This document shows, in pieces, positions 19,081-33,800 of a stretch of 64,000 nt of DNA. Source of the stretch: Heracleum sosnowskyi (Eukaryota > Streptophyta > Magnoliopsida > Apiales > Apiaceae); NCBI GenBank assembly GCA_030848705.1, contig CM061243.1:103228436-103292435 (forward strand), in the 5' to 3' direction. Below the pieces are notes generated by a model, which did not search any database, was not told where the DNA came from, and saw only the letters and a program-made list of their open reading frames with translations. A program made the translations under genes and the position numbers. How positions within the stretch are numbered: the first letter of the stretch is position 1; every line of letters starts with the position of its first letter.

Positions 19081-21784
19081 ATATTATATAGAGTATGATT
19101 AAAATATTTTACTTACAATCCACCACTTCGTATGATTATATAAAATACCATATGGAACATTCAAACAGCTTCTGAATCGGGATACACACGGTTGAGTTGA
19201 ATGTCCCCTAGACCATCTTCTTGTGTGCCACACCACAAGAGACAGAGTATAACCACCGCAAATATCACCAAAGGCAAAATATACAAACATGCTTCTATCA
19301 TATATGATTCCATGCTTTATTTTTTTTTTTTTTTGTGTTTTGCATTCTGTTTTTTAGCCCTTTTTATAATGATGTAGTGTAGGAGCTTGCATTAAGAAGA
19401 CATATACTAGGGAGGAAGTCAATGTCTATTGTTTTTAGAACGATTGTGATTTCAATTTGATATTTATTGTTTTTAGAACGATTATGATTTCATGGCTAAA
19501 AGCATCAACACTAATGCAACAATTAGCAATACTGGAACCATTCTATTTTCTCTTTCTTTTTGTGTTTTGCATTCTGCTTTTGAAGCATTTTATAATGACA
19601 TAGTGTAGGAGCTATAGCTAAGCTTGCATTGCATTAAGAAGACCTATACTATTTTTAGAACGACCCCTTGACTTCTTCTCTCAAAAAAGACCGTCAATTC
19701 AATTTTATATTTAATTACAGTATTACTTCTTTAAGTTCTATATTATATATATTATGATTAAAATATTTTACTTACAAGCCACCACTTCGTATGATTATAT
19801 AGAATACCATATGTAACATTCAAACAGCTTCTGAATCGGGATACACACGGTTGAGTTGAATGTCCCCTAGACCATCTTCTTGTGCGCCACACCACAAGAG
19901 ACAGAGTATAACCACCGCAAATATCACCAAAGGCAAAATATACAAACATGCTTCTATCATATATGATTCCATGTTTTTTTTTGTTTTGCATTATGTTTTT
20001 GAGCCCTTTTTATAATGATGTAGTCTAGGAGCTATAGCTTGCATTAAGAAGACATATACTAGGGAGGAAGTCAATGTCTATTGTTTTTAGAACGATTGTG
20101 ATTTCAATTCAAGATTTATTGTTTTTAGAACGATTATGATTTCATGGCTAAAAGCATCAACACTACTGCAACAATTAGCAATACTGGAACCATTCTGTTT
20201 TCTCTTTCGTGTTGTGTTTTGCATTCTGCTTTTGAAGAATTTTATAATGACATAGTGTAGGAGCTATAGCTAAGCTTGCATTGCATTAAGAAGACCTATA
20301 CTATTTTTAGAAGGACCCCTTGACTTCTTCTCTAAAAAAAGACCGTGAATTCAATTTTATATTTAATTACAACATTACTTCTTTAAGTTCTATATTATAT
20401 AGATTATGATTAAAATATTTTACTTACAAGCTACCACTTCGTATGATTATATAGAATACCATATGTAACATTCAAACAACTTCTGAATCGGGATACACAC
20501 GGTTGAGTTGAATGTCCCCTAGACCATCTTCTTGTGCGCCACACCACAAGAGACAGAGTATAACCACCGGAAATATCACCAAAGGCAAAATATACATACA
20601 TTCTTCTATCATATATGATTCCATGCTTTATTTTTTTTTTTGTGTGTTTAGCATTTTGTTTTTGAGCCCTTTATAGAACGATGTAGTGTAGGAGCTATAG
20701 CTTGCATTAAGAAGACATATACTAGGGAGGAAGTCAATGTCTATTGTTTTTAGAACGATTGTGATTTCAATTTAATTTTTATTATTTTTAGAACAATTAT
20801 GATTTCATGGCTAAAAGCATCAACAGTACTGCAACAATTAGCAATACTGGAACCATTCTGTTTTCTCTTTCTCTTTGTGTTTTGCATTCTGCTTTTGAAG
20901 CATTTTATAATGACATAGTGTAGGAGCTATAACTAAGCTTGCATTGCATTAAGAAGACCTATACTATTTTTAGAACGACCCATTGACTTCTTCTCTCAAA
21001 AAAGACCGTGAATTCAATTTTATATTTAATTACAATATTACTTCTTTAAGTTCTATATTATATAGATTATGATTAAAATATTTTACTTACAAGCCACCAC
21101 TTCGTATGATTATATAGAATACCATATGTAACATTCTAACAGCTTCTGAATCGGGATACACACGGTTGAGTTGAATGTCCCCTAGACCATCTTCTTGTGC
21201 GCCACACCACAAGAGACAGAGTATAACGGCCGCAAATATTACCAAAAGCAAAATATAAAAACATGCTTCTATCATATATGATTCCACGTTTTTTTTGTGT
21301 GTGTTTTGCATTATGTTTTTGAGCTCTTTTTATAATGATGTAGTGTAGGAGCTATAGCTTGCATTAAGAAGAGATATACTAGGGAGGAAGTCAATGTCAA
21401 TTGTTTTTAGAACGATTGTGATTTCACTTTAATATTTATTGTTTTTAGAACGATTATGATTTCATGGCTAAAAGCATCAACACTACTTCAACAATTAGCA
21501 ATACTGGAACCATTCTGTTTTCTATTTCTCTTTGTGTTTTGCATTATGCTTTTGAACATTTTATAATGACATAGTGTAGGAGCTATAGTTAAGCTTGCAT
21601 TGCATTAAGAAGACTTATACTATTTTTAGAACGACCCATTGACTTCTTCTCTAAAAAAAGACCGTGAATTCAATTTTATATTTAATTACAATATTACTTC
21701 TTTAAGTTCTATGTTATATAGATTATGATTAAAATATTTTACTTACAAGCCACCACTTCGTATGATTATATAGAATACCATATG
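19081..21784. repeat. Tandem array of 660-bp units, left block
   Basis: Landmark ACTTACAA recurs at about 19111, 19770, 20422, 21085 and 21741, giving unit lengths of 652-663 bp. Each unit is itself a diverged doublet: a stretch TTTTGCATTCTG ... GTGTAGGAGCTATAGCTTGC ... AAGAAGACATATACT occurs twice, about 290 bases apart. A 35-40-base sub-repeat around TTTTTAGAACGATTGTGATT also occurs twice. The block is cut at 21784 by the gypsy-type element and resumes at 35691. Confidence 0.95.
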
Positions 21785-24700
21785 TGTAACAGCCCCAAAT
21801 CCGGGGTCAGGGATTTAGAGTAGTCACGATCCATTTACTCCTTGCCTTATCTGTATTACTCACACCGTGCATAATTCACCTGCTCATGACCCCACAATAT
21901 ATGTCTCTCACACACACACACAGGTTAGAGTCTCAGAAACGACACAATACAACAGCTGCGGAATAAATAATCTTTATTACAATACCCAAATGTCTTTGAA
22001 TCTGTCACTGATACAATTTCTAAGTAAGGTTACATTACCAACTTAGCCTTCTGATGCTCACAATCCTCTCATACCATTCATATCTATACATAAGTTGAAT
22101 ACCAAAAGCTGTAGCCTGATTCGATTGGTTCGTACTATTCTCGGGATCACTGCTAGAAACTGTTTGTGGAAACGCCTTGCGGGGTATGTGCCGTCCCATT
22201 GGCATCCTGCTTCGCTGCTATATAATATATATAAAACAATAGCAAGAGTGAGCGATAGCTCAGCAAGGTAATGAAAGTATGGCCTAATTCTGCCTTTAAC
22301 TCAACCCAGAATAAAGCGGGTATAAGACAATAATTTGCCAAAATATCTCGATACTGAAATTATTTCCTTATCGGAAGATATTCCAAAAATAGTACCTTTA
22401 TTGTAATTCAAATATCATTTCATAATATTTCTGCAACTCTTTTGCTATATTATGAACAAAGTTCTTGTATACAAGATGAGGTTTCAAAATAAACCAAATA
22501 TAACCTTTCCAAAAATTATCTGCTATATAAGCAGAATATCAACATATAACTTAAAAGATGAAGTTATAAGGAAAATTCAATATAAGCAACTCCCTTACCA
22601 TAACTCATGTTATGTAGGGTATCCACAGAGTCATATGATATGCTTTAAGCGGATAAGAAACTAGTATAATATAAACGATGAAGTTACGAGGAAAATTAAT
22701 ATAATATTTCCGTAACCCAAACTCCACTTATGCATATATATCTTTAATCAGGTTTTATCAGAGTCATAACTCAAAAGTAAAAGATGGAGTTGCACAAATT
22801 TATTGTCACTTCATTTCCAAACACTTTTCAACCCCCTGCCAACATGGTTGGTTCTTCACCCCAATACATGTTGCAGGAAATATCCAAATTGGATGATGAA
22901 CTAATACTGGAGTTGCTACCGCGTCCGCTGTGCCTAACCTTACTATGATCAGTAGCAGGTCGCACCGCTCAAATAGTTTTCTACATGTAGATGGAAGTAT
23001 CACGACGGCCTGACATTGTCTACCGCCTTACTATGACCTCCCGGCCCATTTGGGGCAATATAAAAGTTGGATGGGCCCACGCAACTTGACCACTTACACC
23101 ACTCCTAGTTCAGATGAAATCCATGACTCTGAAACGTAAAGATCGTCCTCCTTTCCCCAAGTGTAACACTTGTTGATACGACTCCACTAAGTAGTTATAT
23201 CTAGGTTGGAAAGGAAGATTCTCCAATATTTCCCAAGCTATGCTTGTTAATGGATATCGACTTGTTCCATGAATTTACCCCTCGATCATTGAGGTGGTAA
23301 CACAACATTAGACTGGCAGCAATTAAATTGCTCCAAGAAAATATCTGTCCCTTGACAGTTTTTGAATTGAGAGTTTAAAAAGAGTAGTAGTCACTTAAAT
23401 CAGGTTTCCCGTATTTTTGATAGTTGAGCGAGCATTTGAATCTTCTTAAAAGACGGATTTAAATGGAAAACATTGTTTTGGGAACCTCTTTTGATTTTAA
23501 AAATAATCAATGACATTGATTAAGTAAGTAAAGCTTAGATGAATATTCGGAATAATATTCCTTAAGTAAATACTGATTAAATGAATATTCGAAAATAATA
23601 TTCCTTAAGTAAATATAGATTAAATGAATATTCAAAGGTAATATTCATTAAATAAATAACTCTTAAATGAATATTCTAAAATAATATTCATTAAATAAAT
23701 AAACCTCAAATGAATATTAGGAAATAATATTCATTAAATAAATAAGCCTCAAATGAATATTCAAAAGCAATATTCATTAAATAAATAATTAATCCTCGAA
23801 TGAATATTCAAAACTAATATTCATTAAATAAATAAATAATCCTCGAATGAATATTCAAAACTAATATTCATTAAATAAATAAATAATCCTCGAATGAATA
23901 TTCACAATAATATTCTTAAAGCCAATAGTCCTCAAATGAATATACATAAATAATGTTCATTAAATACATAATTAACCCTCGAACAAGTAAGCCTCAAATG
24001 AATATACATAAATAATATTCATTAATTAATAAATCTCAAATAACAGTCACCCGATGTCTTTATCGGAAAAATAATCTTTAGCATATACATAAATACAATC
24101 ACTTATGATCCTTAATGAAAATCACACGCCCTTATCCTAGGGCATATATAAGAATACTGGCTTATAACTGATATCCCATATTTAACATATAAGCCAATTA
24201 CCAAATCATTTTCAAATAATAACCTTCGAATGAGGTAATATTCAAATAACATTCCTCAAATCATTTCCAGGTAACTAATACTTTCTAGAAATATAATTAA
24301 TGTTTAATAATAATATTCCTCAAGATGAATAGTACTCTGCCGCTGGAATCCCTCCGGGTCTCCACGACTATCTATATAACACAAATATCGACTCCCGGTC
24401 TAGAGTCGAAACAATAAACATGCTCTTATCTATAGAGCTACGAGGTATACCGGTTCATAAGTACATTATCTCACAGCTCGTATCATATCCAAAAGTCAAA
24501 TCTTATTGAACACGATATATAACATGTATCGCAAAACTGTATAACTCCTCACATGGCAACAACAGTAATATATAATCAATACTTCAAAGTATAGAATTAG
24601 GAAACTTGCCACAATACTCACAACTAAGATTTGATATATATAACTTGGGAATACACAAGTATTGAATATTTGAAAATATACCTACTCTGAACAATAGAGT

Positions 24701-26608
24701 AAGGTTTAGTAAACTTGCCTGATTCTCGAGAAGTGATAGGGGTTCGCGACGATGCCGGATAATCTAGACAAAGTCAAAGAAAACGTACGATTAATCCCCT
24801 GGATAATCCACTTGCTCAATGCTTAAACACGTAAGCGAAACACAACCAAGGCATTACTAGCTCGTTATAGGCTCATACTAAGTCCATGTTAATCGACAAT
24901 TTCTTAAGTCGTAGGTTTAGTCCGAAATCGATCCTCGAATACAAGTTATACCTAATCATTTACAACATTGGTTTCTAAGTCATGTTCTTAGTGGTTTTCA
25001 CTTGCGCGACCTCGACTAAAACATTTTTATAAAATCGAAACATAATCGTTTTAATACGAATCTTTTTCGTGAGCCTTCCTACCTGTCTCTAGTATTATTC
25101 CTCAAAATTTCACATTTTAATACGGCTCCGAAGTGGTCCAAATATATCCTCAAAGTTGCTGGACAGAGATGAGTCATTCTTCCGAACGGCGTTTACTAAA
25201 ACTCACTTTTCTCCTAAACCGTAAATCGTATAGACATGATCTTTATACCAAAACAAACCTTAAAACAAGACCTACATGTTCATGGTCAATTATGTTCAAA
25301 AATATTACCAGACCAGTTCGTAATTCTTGCTCAAAACAGCCCTAAATCAAATGGGTATTACGACGGCTATAATCGTAACGTTTTCCATTTTCAAAACACA
25401 CCCAAATCAATACCAATCAATTCCAAACTCACCATCCACCTTATACACCCTCCACTCAGTCAAATCCTCCAGGAATAATCACAACAAAATTCATAACCCA
25501 TCCTCTAAACTCAACCAACAATTTATCTAATTACTTAATCATGCTTTTAACTCTACATAAACATCAAAACCATTTCGAAACTCATACAAACAAAAGGGGC
25601 AGAGGTTTTATACCTTCTCCAAGCTTGCTTGCTGCTATATACCTTATGTAACCTTAGATCCTTGCTTAATACAACCTTTGGAAGCTACAAACTCAATATC
25701 CAAAAACAAAACAAAACACAAGTTACTATTCATCATCTTCTCCGACTGTTAATCACTGAAATCGAAGGGGTAAATCACAGGGTTGAGGTGATTGCTTACC
25801 ATGGTTACGTCGGGCTTCTCGAGAGCTTCGATTTGAGTGGTAGAACGCCAAAAACGGACCACGGAATCTCGAGTTACGATCGTTTCTTTCTCTCCCATTT
25901 TTCTCCTCCCGAATTTTCTTCTTTCTTTTCTTTTCTTTTTGTCTTGATAATAATGATAAGGATGCTGATTTTTGTGTTTAAAAAGTGGTGAGTCATCACC
26001 TTTTGGTGAGTCACCGGGACACGTATCGCGCATGCACGCGTTTGGTTAAAGTAGCTTTACTAGTTCGTTTCTTTTCACATGGATGATCCAAATGTTGCAT
26101 TTCTCGAATTAATCTTGTTACATGTTACTTCCATGTCTTTATTTAATCCTGTCATAATTTCAATCCTTAATCCATGATTCGTTCTCTTAATCGCTTAATC
26201 TCGTTATAAAGTATCAGCGGTTTCTAGTATCTTCGTTTCACTGTCTCAGTGGTTTTCGTTCTAAATTCTCAAATCAAATATAATAAAATTCCAAAATATT
26301 AAATCCTCAAATCCTTAATTTAATATCTCATTTCTTGAATATAATAATATATAATTCACTGCCCGGTCAAATACTTCACCAAAATTAAATTTGGAATTTC
26401 TGAATTCCGATCGTCTTTGCATTCACTTATTTACTCCGTAGATTACTAATATGACTTCGGAATATCCACACTACGTCTCGTACATAGGTGGCATGAAAAA
26501 CTTTGTTAAATCTCAAAATCACTATTCATCCACCAAATTCACTATTCACTGATGCACTTAATCATAATAAGAAAAGTTTTAATTCTACCAAAAATTCAGG
26601 TTATTACA
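21785..26608 (-). repeat. 3' LTR (element orientation) of the gypsy-type element
   Basis: Begins TGTAACAGCCCC and ends GGTTATTACA on the plus strand. It contains a CA microsatellite (about 21908-21922) and an AT-rich palindromic minisatellite (23510-24035). No gene is recognised. ORFs such as 25629-25991 recur at 34711-35073 only because the LTR is duplicated. Confidence 0.95.
23510..24035. repeat. Palindromic AATATTC minisatellite in LTR
   Basis: About ten imperfect tandem units of 35-47 bases, each with ATGAATATTC ... AATATTCATTAAATAAATAA. Each unit is close to an inverted repeat around a short spacer. The other LTR carries the matching array at 32592-33117. Confidence 0.85.
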
Positions 26609-26621
26609 GTCTCCCCTCCTT
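26609..26621 (-). other. Polypurine tract of the gypsy-type element
   Basis: On the minus strand AAGGAGGGGAGAC lies directly before the LTR start TGTAATAACC. This is the expected plus-strand primer site. Confidence 0.8.
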
Positions 26622-26685
26622 AAAAGGATTCCGTCCCGGAATCAGCTTAGGAATAACTGGGGGTACTTCTCTCCCATTGCACTTC

Positions 26686-28250
26686 CTAACTCCCAAGTGG
26701 ATTCTCCGACTTCTTGATTTTCCACAAACCTCTCACTATCTTGGCAACCTCGTCTTTTAGCACTTGTTCATTTCTATCCGTGATTTCCACAGGTTGTTCT
26801 TTGTAAGTCATACCAGGTTGTATATCTACCTGCTCGTATTCTAACATATGACGGGCATCTATAGTATACTGACGTAGCATCGACACATGAACCCCGTAGT
26901 GACCATTCTACAAGTTTGAGGGGGTAAGGCTGGCTCGTAGGCCACCTTCCTGACGCGTTTTAAAATCTCAGATGGCCCAGTGAATCTCGGGCTCAACTTC
27001 CCTTTCTTTCCAAATCTCATTAATTCTTCCCACGAGGATATCTTTTAGCATCACGAATTTCTAACCTCATATTCTCTATCTTGTTTACACAGAAAATACA
27101 CCAATCATAAACTTGCTTGTCATCCATCCACATGCCATTTAGCTCATCAACAGCAGTACTATCTCTATACTCGCGGGCTTAGTCCGCATACTTTCTCTGT
27201 CTGTCTTGGCTGTTACTAGCCGCCTGTTGGTGAAATCTTCTGTCTTTCTAGTTTGTCGGACTAACTTGGGTTTTGTGTAAAATCTCATCCTTTAATTCCC
27301 GATCATTCGGAATCCATCTCAGTCTCATTTTAATTAAGGGTATCGGCCACCACATTGGCCTTTCCCGGATGGTAGTGTATCTCACAGTCATAATCCTAGG
27401 TCAATTTTAGCCATTTCTCCATCTCATGTTATCTACTATCACGGGTAACCCAAAGCCAATTCATTACATTCCATAAAATTTGTGGGTGCATTAATCACCC
27501 CAAAACAACCTCGCTGAAAACTCGAAGTGCCTATTCCTAATACGAATCGCAATCTTGGGTATATTCTCGGATTTAACTTCCAACCGGTGATATCCAGTTC
27601 TTAAATAAATTTGGAAATACACAGTGTTCTTTCGCTGATCTAACAATCATTTACAAGGGTACCTATGCTCCACGTCGAACTCATACAACTCTCGAGGTTC
27701 GATGCATAATCTTGTGCTAATATCCTTCTCTCTCACAACAACACCGGGCTCTCCACGGTGGTACAATGGGTCTTATCATATTCTTGCCCAACCATTCTTG
27801 TAACTGAGTCACTAACTCTTTCATTCCCACTATACTCGGAATACTCGGTATTCATTCTCATGTCATCCAAATCGATATCTGGTAGCTCCTTAAAACCTTG
27901 TACAATCTCCCAAAACCATTGTAGTTCCCTTAATACTTGGTATCTCTTTTCTTGGCGGCAACCATAAGAGCTAATTAAGCCTCGCATTTCTGGAGTAATA
28001 GTTTCTTAGTTTAAACTATATTCAAGAATCTCTGAATCTGTCTCCATCCTTTATTTATTACTCTCTCTCTCTTACAATCAGTCTGGACTCCATTGGGTGT
28101 CAACCAACCCATCCTTATAATAATATCAACTTCTCCCAAGTCACAATACCAGCTCCCTCTGACTCCATCGCCAGTACTTATCTTGCTAACCCAGAGGTAG
28201 TGTCCATTCGTAAACAACTCCTCCAAAATCTTAATTCCATTATAGGGCAT
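26686..28250 (-). pseudogene. pol: Degenerate Ty3-gypsy pol (PR end, RT, RNase H, IN C-terminus)
   Basis: Read on the minus strand from high to low coordinates. A protease-end motif comes first (GEVDIIIRMGWLTPNGVQTD, about 28150-28050), then RT N-terminal remains (LQEWLGKNMIRPIVPPWRAP, about 27780) and RT core remains (GYHRLEVKSENIPKIAIR, about 27590). The RNase H end follows (DYDCE, HYHPGKANVVADTL, about 27370), then an integrase start (WIPNDRELKDEIL), a piece of the integrase C-terminal side (KLSPRFTGPFEILKRVRKVA) and SMLRQYTIDARHMLEYEQ (26886 down). These match chromovirus pol. The frame is broken many times. RT and RNase H are shortened and the integrase catalytic core is deleted. No activity is possible. 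Confidence 0.85.
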
Positions 28251-30866
28251 CTATCTAACACCGTTGTCACTGGAGTACACGACACATCGCTATTCCTTTC
28301 ACACATGTCGATTGACACGCTTTCCATTATCATAACATCCTTGGGAGAATAACCCAATTTCGTTGATACGTCACTAACATTCTATTCGTCTTAGGGATTC
28401 GCTCCTGTCATAGGCGATTTCGTTGCGAATCTAATTCCTATCAGCGAATTTTGACTTATTTGACCTGGTTCGCCTCCCCTTAGAATTCAATGAGGATAAC
28501 AAAAATCATGGGGCCTTGAAAAGACAGCTCCCATATCAAGGAAAACGTCACACACTGGTGATCATAAGGTTATGAGTTTTAAGGTAACCTTATTGGAGGT
28601 AAGAGAATTTACCAAGAGATCAACATGATCATAAGAACTCAACGTTGTGTGCCTCGATTGAGACATTACTAAAGGTAATTAGCCTTCTTGTATTTCACAA
28701 CTTACAAGTGATGGCGTCCCATCCGACTTCTATCACATAGACAGATAGTCCTTGTAGCCCCTATAAGTATAGGGTTGTTCGTCTCAGTGGAAGTTGAAAA
28801 GTACGAAAGCAATTCGAGATCAATTTAATGATTATCGTCTTTCGACAATATTTCTCAAAGGAACACCTCAGATTAAAATTGAACAGATTCCAAAGGTGCG
28901 GTTTCTAAAGAAAATACAAGGAAAAGAATAACCAAAAAGATATTGGTACTTTAACAAACAAGTGGTGAGGTATCACCATAGGGTCATTCATTATTCGAAG
29001 AAAAGTGAAAGCTTAAATAACATCATTTGACAGGGCTTCGAAAACCTGAAAGCAGGCATTGTGACAGCCTCTGGCACAAGTGAAACTGAATATGGTTTAG
29101 CACAAGTGTTATAAAATAACTTCGAAGAGGGAATATACCCCTTTATCAGAATTCTTTCTTGGAAAGAGGTCAAGATAGATCATAGATTGGGGAAATATCC
29201 CACATAATTTGCAAATGGGGAGGGTACTACCAAGGTCTCTACGGATGCCTTTTTATGTCGGCTCCTCTGATGGATAATCGTTCAATTCCAAAGCTTTTCT
29301 TTTCCACGCACCCTAAGGTGTTCGATACTTACGTCATTGCCGACTTATAATAGTCGCTAAGAATTCAACCATCAACATTTGCAATCGTAGGGAGTTCTAT
29401 TCGACTAGACGCAACATCTCAAGTAAGCGTTCTGTTCTATAAGAAGACTTCGATACCGTTGTTGCCCATAGCAATGACAATTCCACATGTCGACTGGGCA
29501 GTACTACGGAAGCTCGTTAGAAACTACAAGCTTAAACCCGGTCTCTATTTCAATCATCATTATATCTAATATTCCTTTTTCCCATATCAATCCCGTGTGC
29601 TACATAAGCTTAACACTTTTGGCACAATAGCCTTTTCATTTAAGTCAATCCCGGAACTTCTCAGTCTGTTTTGGTCCTTAAATATATTTCGCCTTTACCG
29701 TCCAATCTCAACTTCATCATTTTATCTCCACAATCAATTATAGCAATCAGGGTCTGTCCACCAACCCATATAACGGCTATCTTACCCAATCCACAGGGTT
29801 CGCTCTAGTTTCCACTCTCTTTGGTGACATCCTCTGGTAATCAGAAAGACAAGGTTTGCCAAAATTTGCTGAATTTCTTTCCAAAATCAGGGAAACTCGA
29901 TCAATCTATTTACCTACTAGTAATGCTCGAATATGATTTCCGACCTTTAGGTTCTATCCTCATAATTCCTTCCTGGTTTCCTGAGGGTGGTAAATCTTGT
30001 TCTCGATTCTGCCTTAGCGTGCTTGTCTTATAATAACATTTGCATGGTACATATACCCAAAATTCTCCTTGAGATAATAAAATCCCTCAATGATGTAATA
30101 GATACTATTTCCAATGGAATCGCTGGTCGTGGGGGATTGAAACCTCATAGCCAAAGAAATACCTTTCACTATTCTAGGCAACTAAGTACCCTTAATCGTT
30201 CGTGAAAATCTGAACATCTTGGTTCTTACGTATGCTGCCTCCTTATGGGCAACTATAACTGACTACGAGTAACATGTTTCGTTCGAGTCGAATCAATCCA
30301 CTGATACTGGCTATACTGCCTCTACCTCTTCTGCTTTGGAGATTCCACTCCATCTTCTTTGTCATATCTCTTGATAAATCATGAACGATCCTTAGACTCT
30401 CGTCTCGTCACTTATTTATCCTCTGAAGGTTCGTTCGGTCTTTATTATACGACCTCAAGTAACATACTACATCTTTATCAATCAACACGTTCTCTACAAG
30501 ATTCTTTCCTTGACCCACTATGGGGTCTTCCTCTAGATCCTCCTATGGATCTTCCTTTATCGGGTCTCCATCCATTTCAAGGAACGCATCATCAATTGCC
30601 TACTCGAAGGCCTCGGGGTCTGGTATCTCAGAATCCCATCACTCTATAACTCATACGAATCGAGGTGACTAACCATGAAGTCCTAAGTACGGTTTCCCAG
30701 AAGAAGTCCCATCTCAGGCTTCATCTTAAACAGTCAGGGTCATGTCCTCTAACCCGACTACGAACTCAATTTGGGCTCTAGATGTTCTTATCATTCTTAA
30801 GGGTATTGTAAGACTCGATCTCCTATCGTTTTTGAGGACTGTAACCTAACTCTCTGATACCATTTC
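28251..30866 (-). other. Internal 5' region of the gypsy-type element, gag not recognisable
   Basis: This stretch would hold the leader and gag. It has fairly balanced base composition and scattered short open frames, but I could identify no capsid or zinc-knuckle motif. The primer-binding site closes it at 30852-30862. Confidence 0.5.
30852..30862 (-). other. Primer-binding site of the gypsy-type element
   Basis: The minus strand reads TGGTATCAGAG, four bases after the LTR end GGCTGTTACA. It is complementary to the 3' end of initiator-methionine tRNA. Confidence 0.85.
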
Positions 30867-33800
30867 TGTAACAGCCCCAAATCCGGGGTCAGGGATTTAG
30901 AGTAGTCACGATCCATTTACTCCTTGCCTTATCTGTATTACTCACACCGTGCATAATTCACCTGCTCATGACCCCACAATATATGTCTCACACACACACA
31001 CACAGGTTAGAGTCTCAGAAACGACACAATACAACAACTGCGGAATAAATAATCTTTATTACAATACCCAAATGTCTTTGAATCTGTCACTGATACAATT
31101 TCTAAGTAAGGTTACATTACCAACTTAGCCTTCTGATGCTCACAATCCTCTCATACCATTCATATCTATACATAAGTTGAATACCAAAAGTTGTAGCCTG
31201 ATTCGATTGGTTCGTACTATTCTCGGGATCACTGCTAGAAACTGTTTGTGGAAACGCCTTGCGGGGTATGTGCCGTCCCATTGGCATCCTGCTTCGCTGC
31301 TATATAATATATATAAAACAATAGCAAGAGTGAGCGATAGCTCAGCAAGGTAATGAAAGTATGGCCTAATTCTGCCTTTAACTCAACCCAGAATAAAGCG
31401 GGTATAAGACAATAATTTGCCAAAATATCTCGATACTGAAATTATTTCCTTATCGGAAGATATTCCAAAAATAGTACCTTTATTGTAATTCAAATATCAT
31501 TTCATAATATTTCTGCAACTCTTTTGCTATATTATGAACAAAGTTCTTGTATACAAGATGAGGTTTCGAAATAAACCAAATATAACCTTTCCAAAAATTA
31601 TCTGCTATATAAGCAGAATATCAACATATAACTTAAAAGATGAAGTTATAAGGAAAATTCAATATAAGCAACTCCCTTACCATAACTCATGTTATGTAGG
31701 GTATCCACAGAGTCATATGATATGCTTTAAGCGGATAAGAAACTAGTATAATATAAACGATGAAGTTACGAGGAAAATTAATATAATATTTCCGTAACCC
31801 AAACTCCACTTATGCATATATATCTTTAATCAGGTTTTATCAGAGTCATAACTCAAAAGTAAAAGATGGAGTTGCACAAATTTATTGTCACTTCATTTCC
31901 AAACACTTTTCAACCCCCTGCCAACATGGTTGGTTCTTCACCCCAATACATGTTGCAGGAAATATCCAAATTGGATGATGAACTAATACTGGAGTTGCTA
32001 CCGCGTCCGCTGTGCCTAACCTTACTATGATCAGTAGCAGGTCGCACCGCTCAAATAGTTTTCTACATGTAGATGGAAGTATCACGACGGCCTGACATTG
32101 TCTACCGCCTTACTATGACCTCCCGGCCCATTTGGGGCAATATAAAAGTTGGATGGGCCCACGCAACTTGACCACTTACACCACTCCTAGTTCAGATGAA
32201 ATCCATGACTCTGAAACGTAAAGATCGTCCTCCTTTCCCCAAGTGTAACACTTGTTGATACGACTCCACTAAGTAGTTATATCTAGGTTGGAAAGGAAGA
32301 TTCTCCAATATTTCCCAAGCTATGCTTGTTAATGGATATCGACTTGTTCCATGAATTTACCCCTCGATCATTGAGGTGGTAACACAACATTAGACTGGCA
32401 GCAATTAAATTGCTCCAAGAAAATATCTGTCCCTTGACAGTTTTTGAATTGAGAGTTTAAAAAGAGTAGTAGTCACTTAAATCAGGTTTCCCGTATTTTT
32501 GATAGTTGAGCGAGCATTTGAATCTTCTTAAAAGACGGATTTAAATGGAAAACATTGTTTTGGGAACCTCTTTTGATTTTAAAAATAATCAATGACATTG
32601 ATTAAGTAAGTAAAGCTTAGATGAATATTCGGAATAATATTCCTTAAGTAAATACTGATTAAATGAATATTCGAAAATAATATTCCTTAAGTAAATATAG
32701 ATTAAATGAATATTCAAAGGTAATATTCATTAAATAAATAACTCTTAAATGAATATTCTAAAATAATATTCATTAAATAAATAAACCTCAAATGAATATT
32801 AGGAAATAATATTCATTAAATAAATAAGCCTCAAATGAATATTCAAAAGCAATATTCATTAAATAAATAATTAATCCTCGAATGAATATTCAAAACTAAT
32901 ATTCATTAAATAAATAAATAATCCTCGAATGAATATTCAAAACTAATATTCATTAAATAAATAAATAATCCTCGAATGAATATTCACAATAATATTCTTA
33001 AAGCCAATAGTCCTCAAATGAATATACATAAATAATGTTCATTAAATACATAATTAACCCTCGAACAAGTAAGCCTCAAATGAATATACATAAATAATAT
33101 TCATTAATTAATAAATCTCAAATAACAGTCACCCGATTTCTTTATCGGAAAAATAATCTTTAGCATATACATAAATACAATCACTTCTGATCCTTAATGA
33201 AAATCACACGCCCTTATCCTAGGGCATATATAAGAATACTGGCTTATAACTGATATCCCATATTTAACATATAAGCCAATTACCAAATCATTTTCAAATA
33301 ATAACCTTCGAATGAGGTAATATTCAAATAACATTCCTCAAATCATTTCCAGGTAACTAATACTTTCTAGAAATATAATTAATGTTTAATAATCATATTC
33401 CTCAAGATGAATAGTACTCTACCGCTGGAATCCCTCCGGGTCTCCACGACTATCTATATAACACAAATATCGACTCCCGGTCTAGAGTCGAAACAATAAA
33501 CATGCTCTTATCTATAGAGCTACGAGGTATACCGGTTCATAAGTACATTATCTCACAGCTCGTATCATATCCAAAAGTCAAATCTTATTGAACACGATAT
33601 ATAACATGTATCGCAAAACTGTATAACTCCTCACATGGCAACAACAGTAATATATAATCAATACTTCAAAGTATAGAATTAGGAAACTTGCCACAATACT
33701 CACAACTAAGATTTGATATATATAACTTGGGAATACACAAGTATTGAATATTTGAAAATATACCTACTCTGAACAATAGAGTAAGGTTTAGTAAACTTGC

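Noticed and set aside
21087..21311. Alternative array frame with a hydrophobic start and CGAQEDGLGDIQLNRVYPDS
   Set aside because: It looks protein-like, but it is open in only one unit, while another frame is open in most. I cannot identify either.
22153..22341. 62-codon ORF repeated at 31235-31423
   Set aside because: LTR duplication again; no recognisable product.
23510..24035. CRISPR-like array
   Set aside because: Repeats are AT-rich and imperfect, spacers are not unique, and the context is a plant LTR.
25629..25991. 120-codon ORF present twice (also 34711-35073)
   Set aside because: Both lie at the same place in the two copies of the LTR; duplication explains the conservation. No protein motif is seen.
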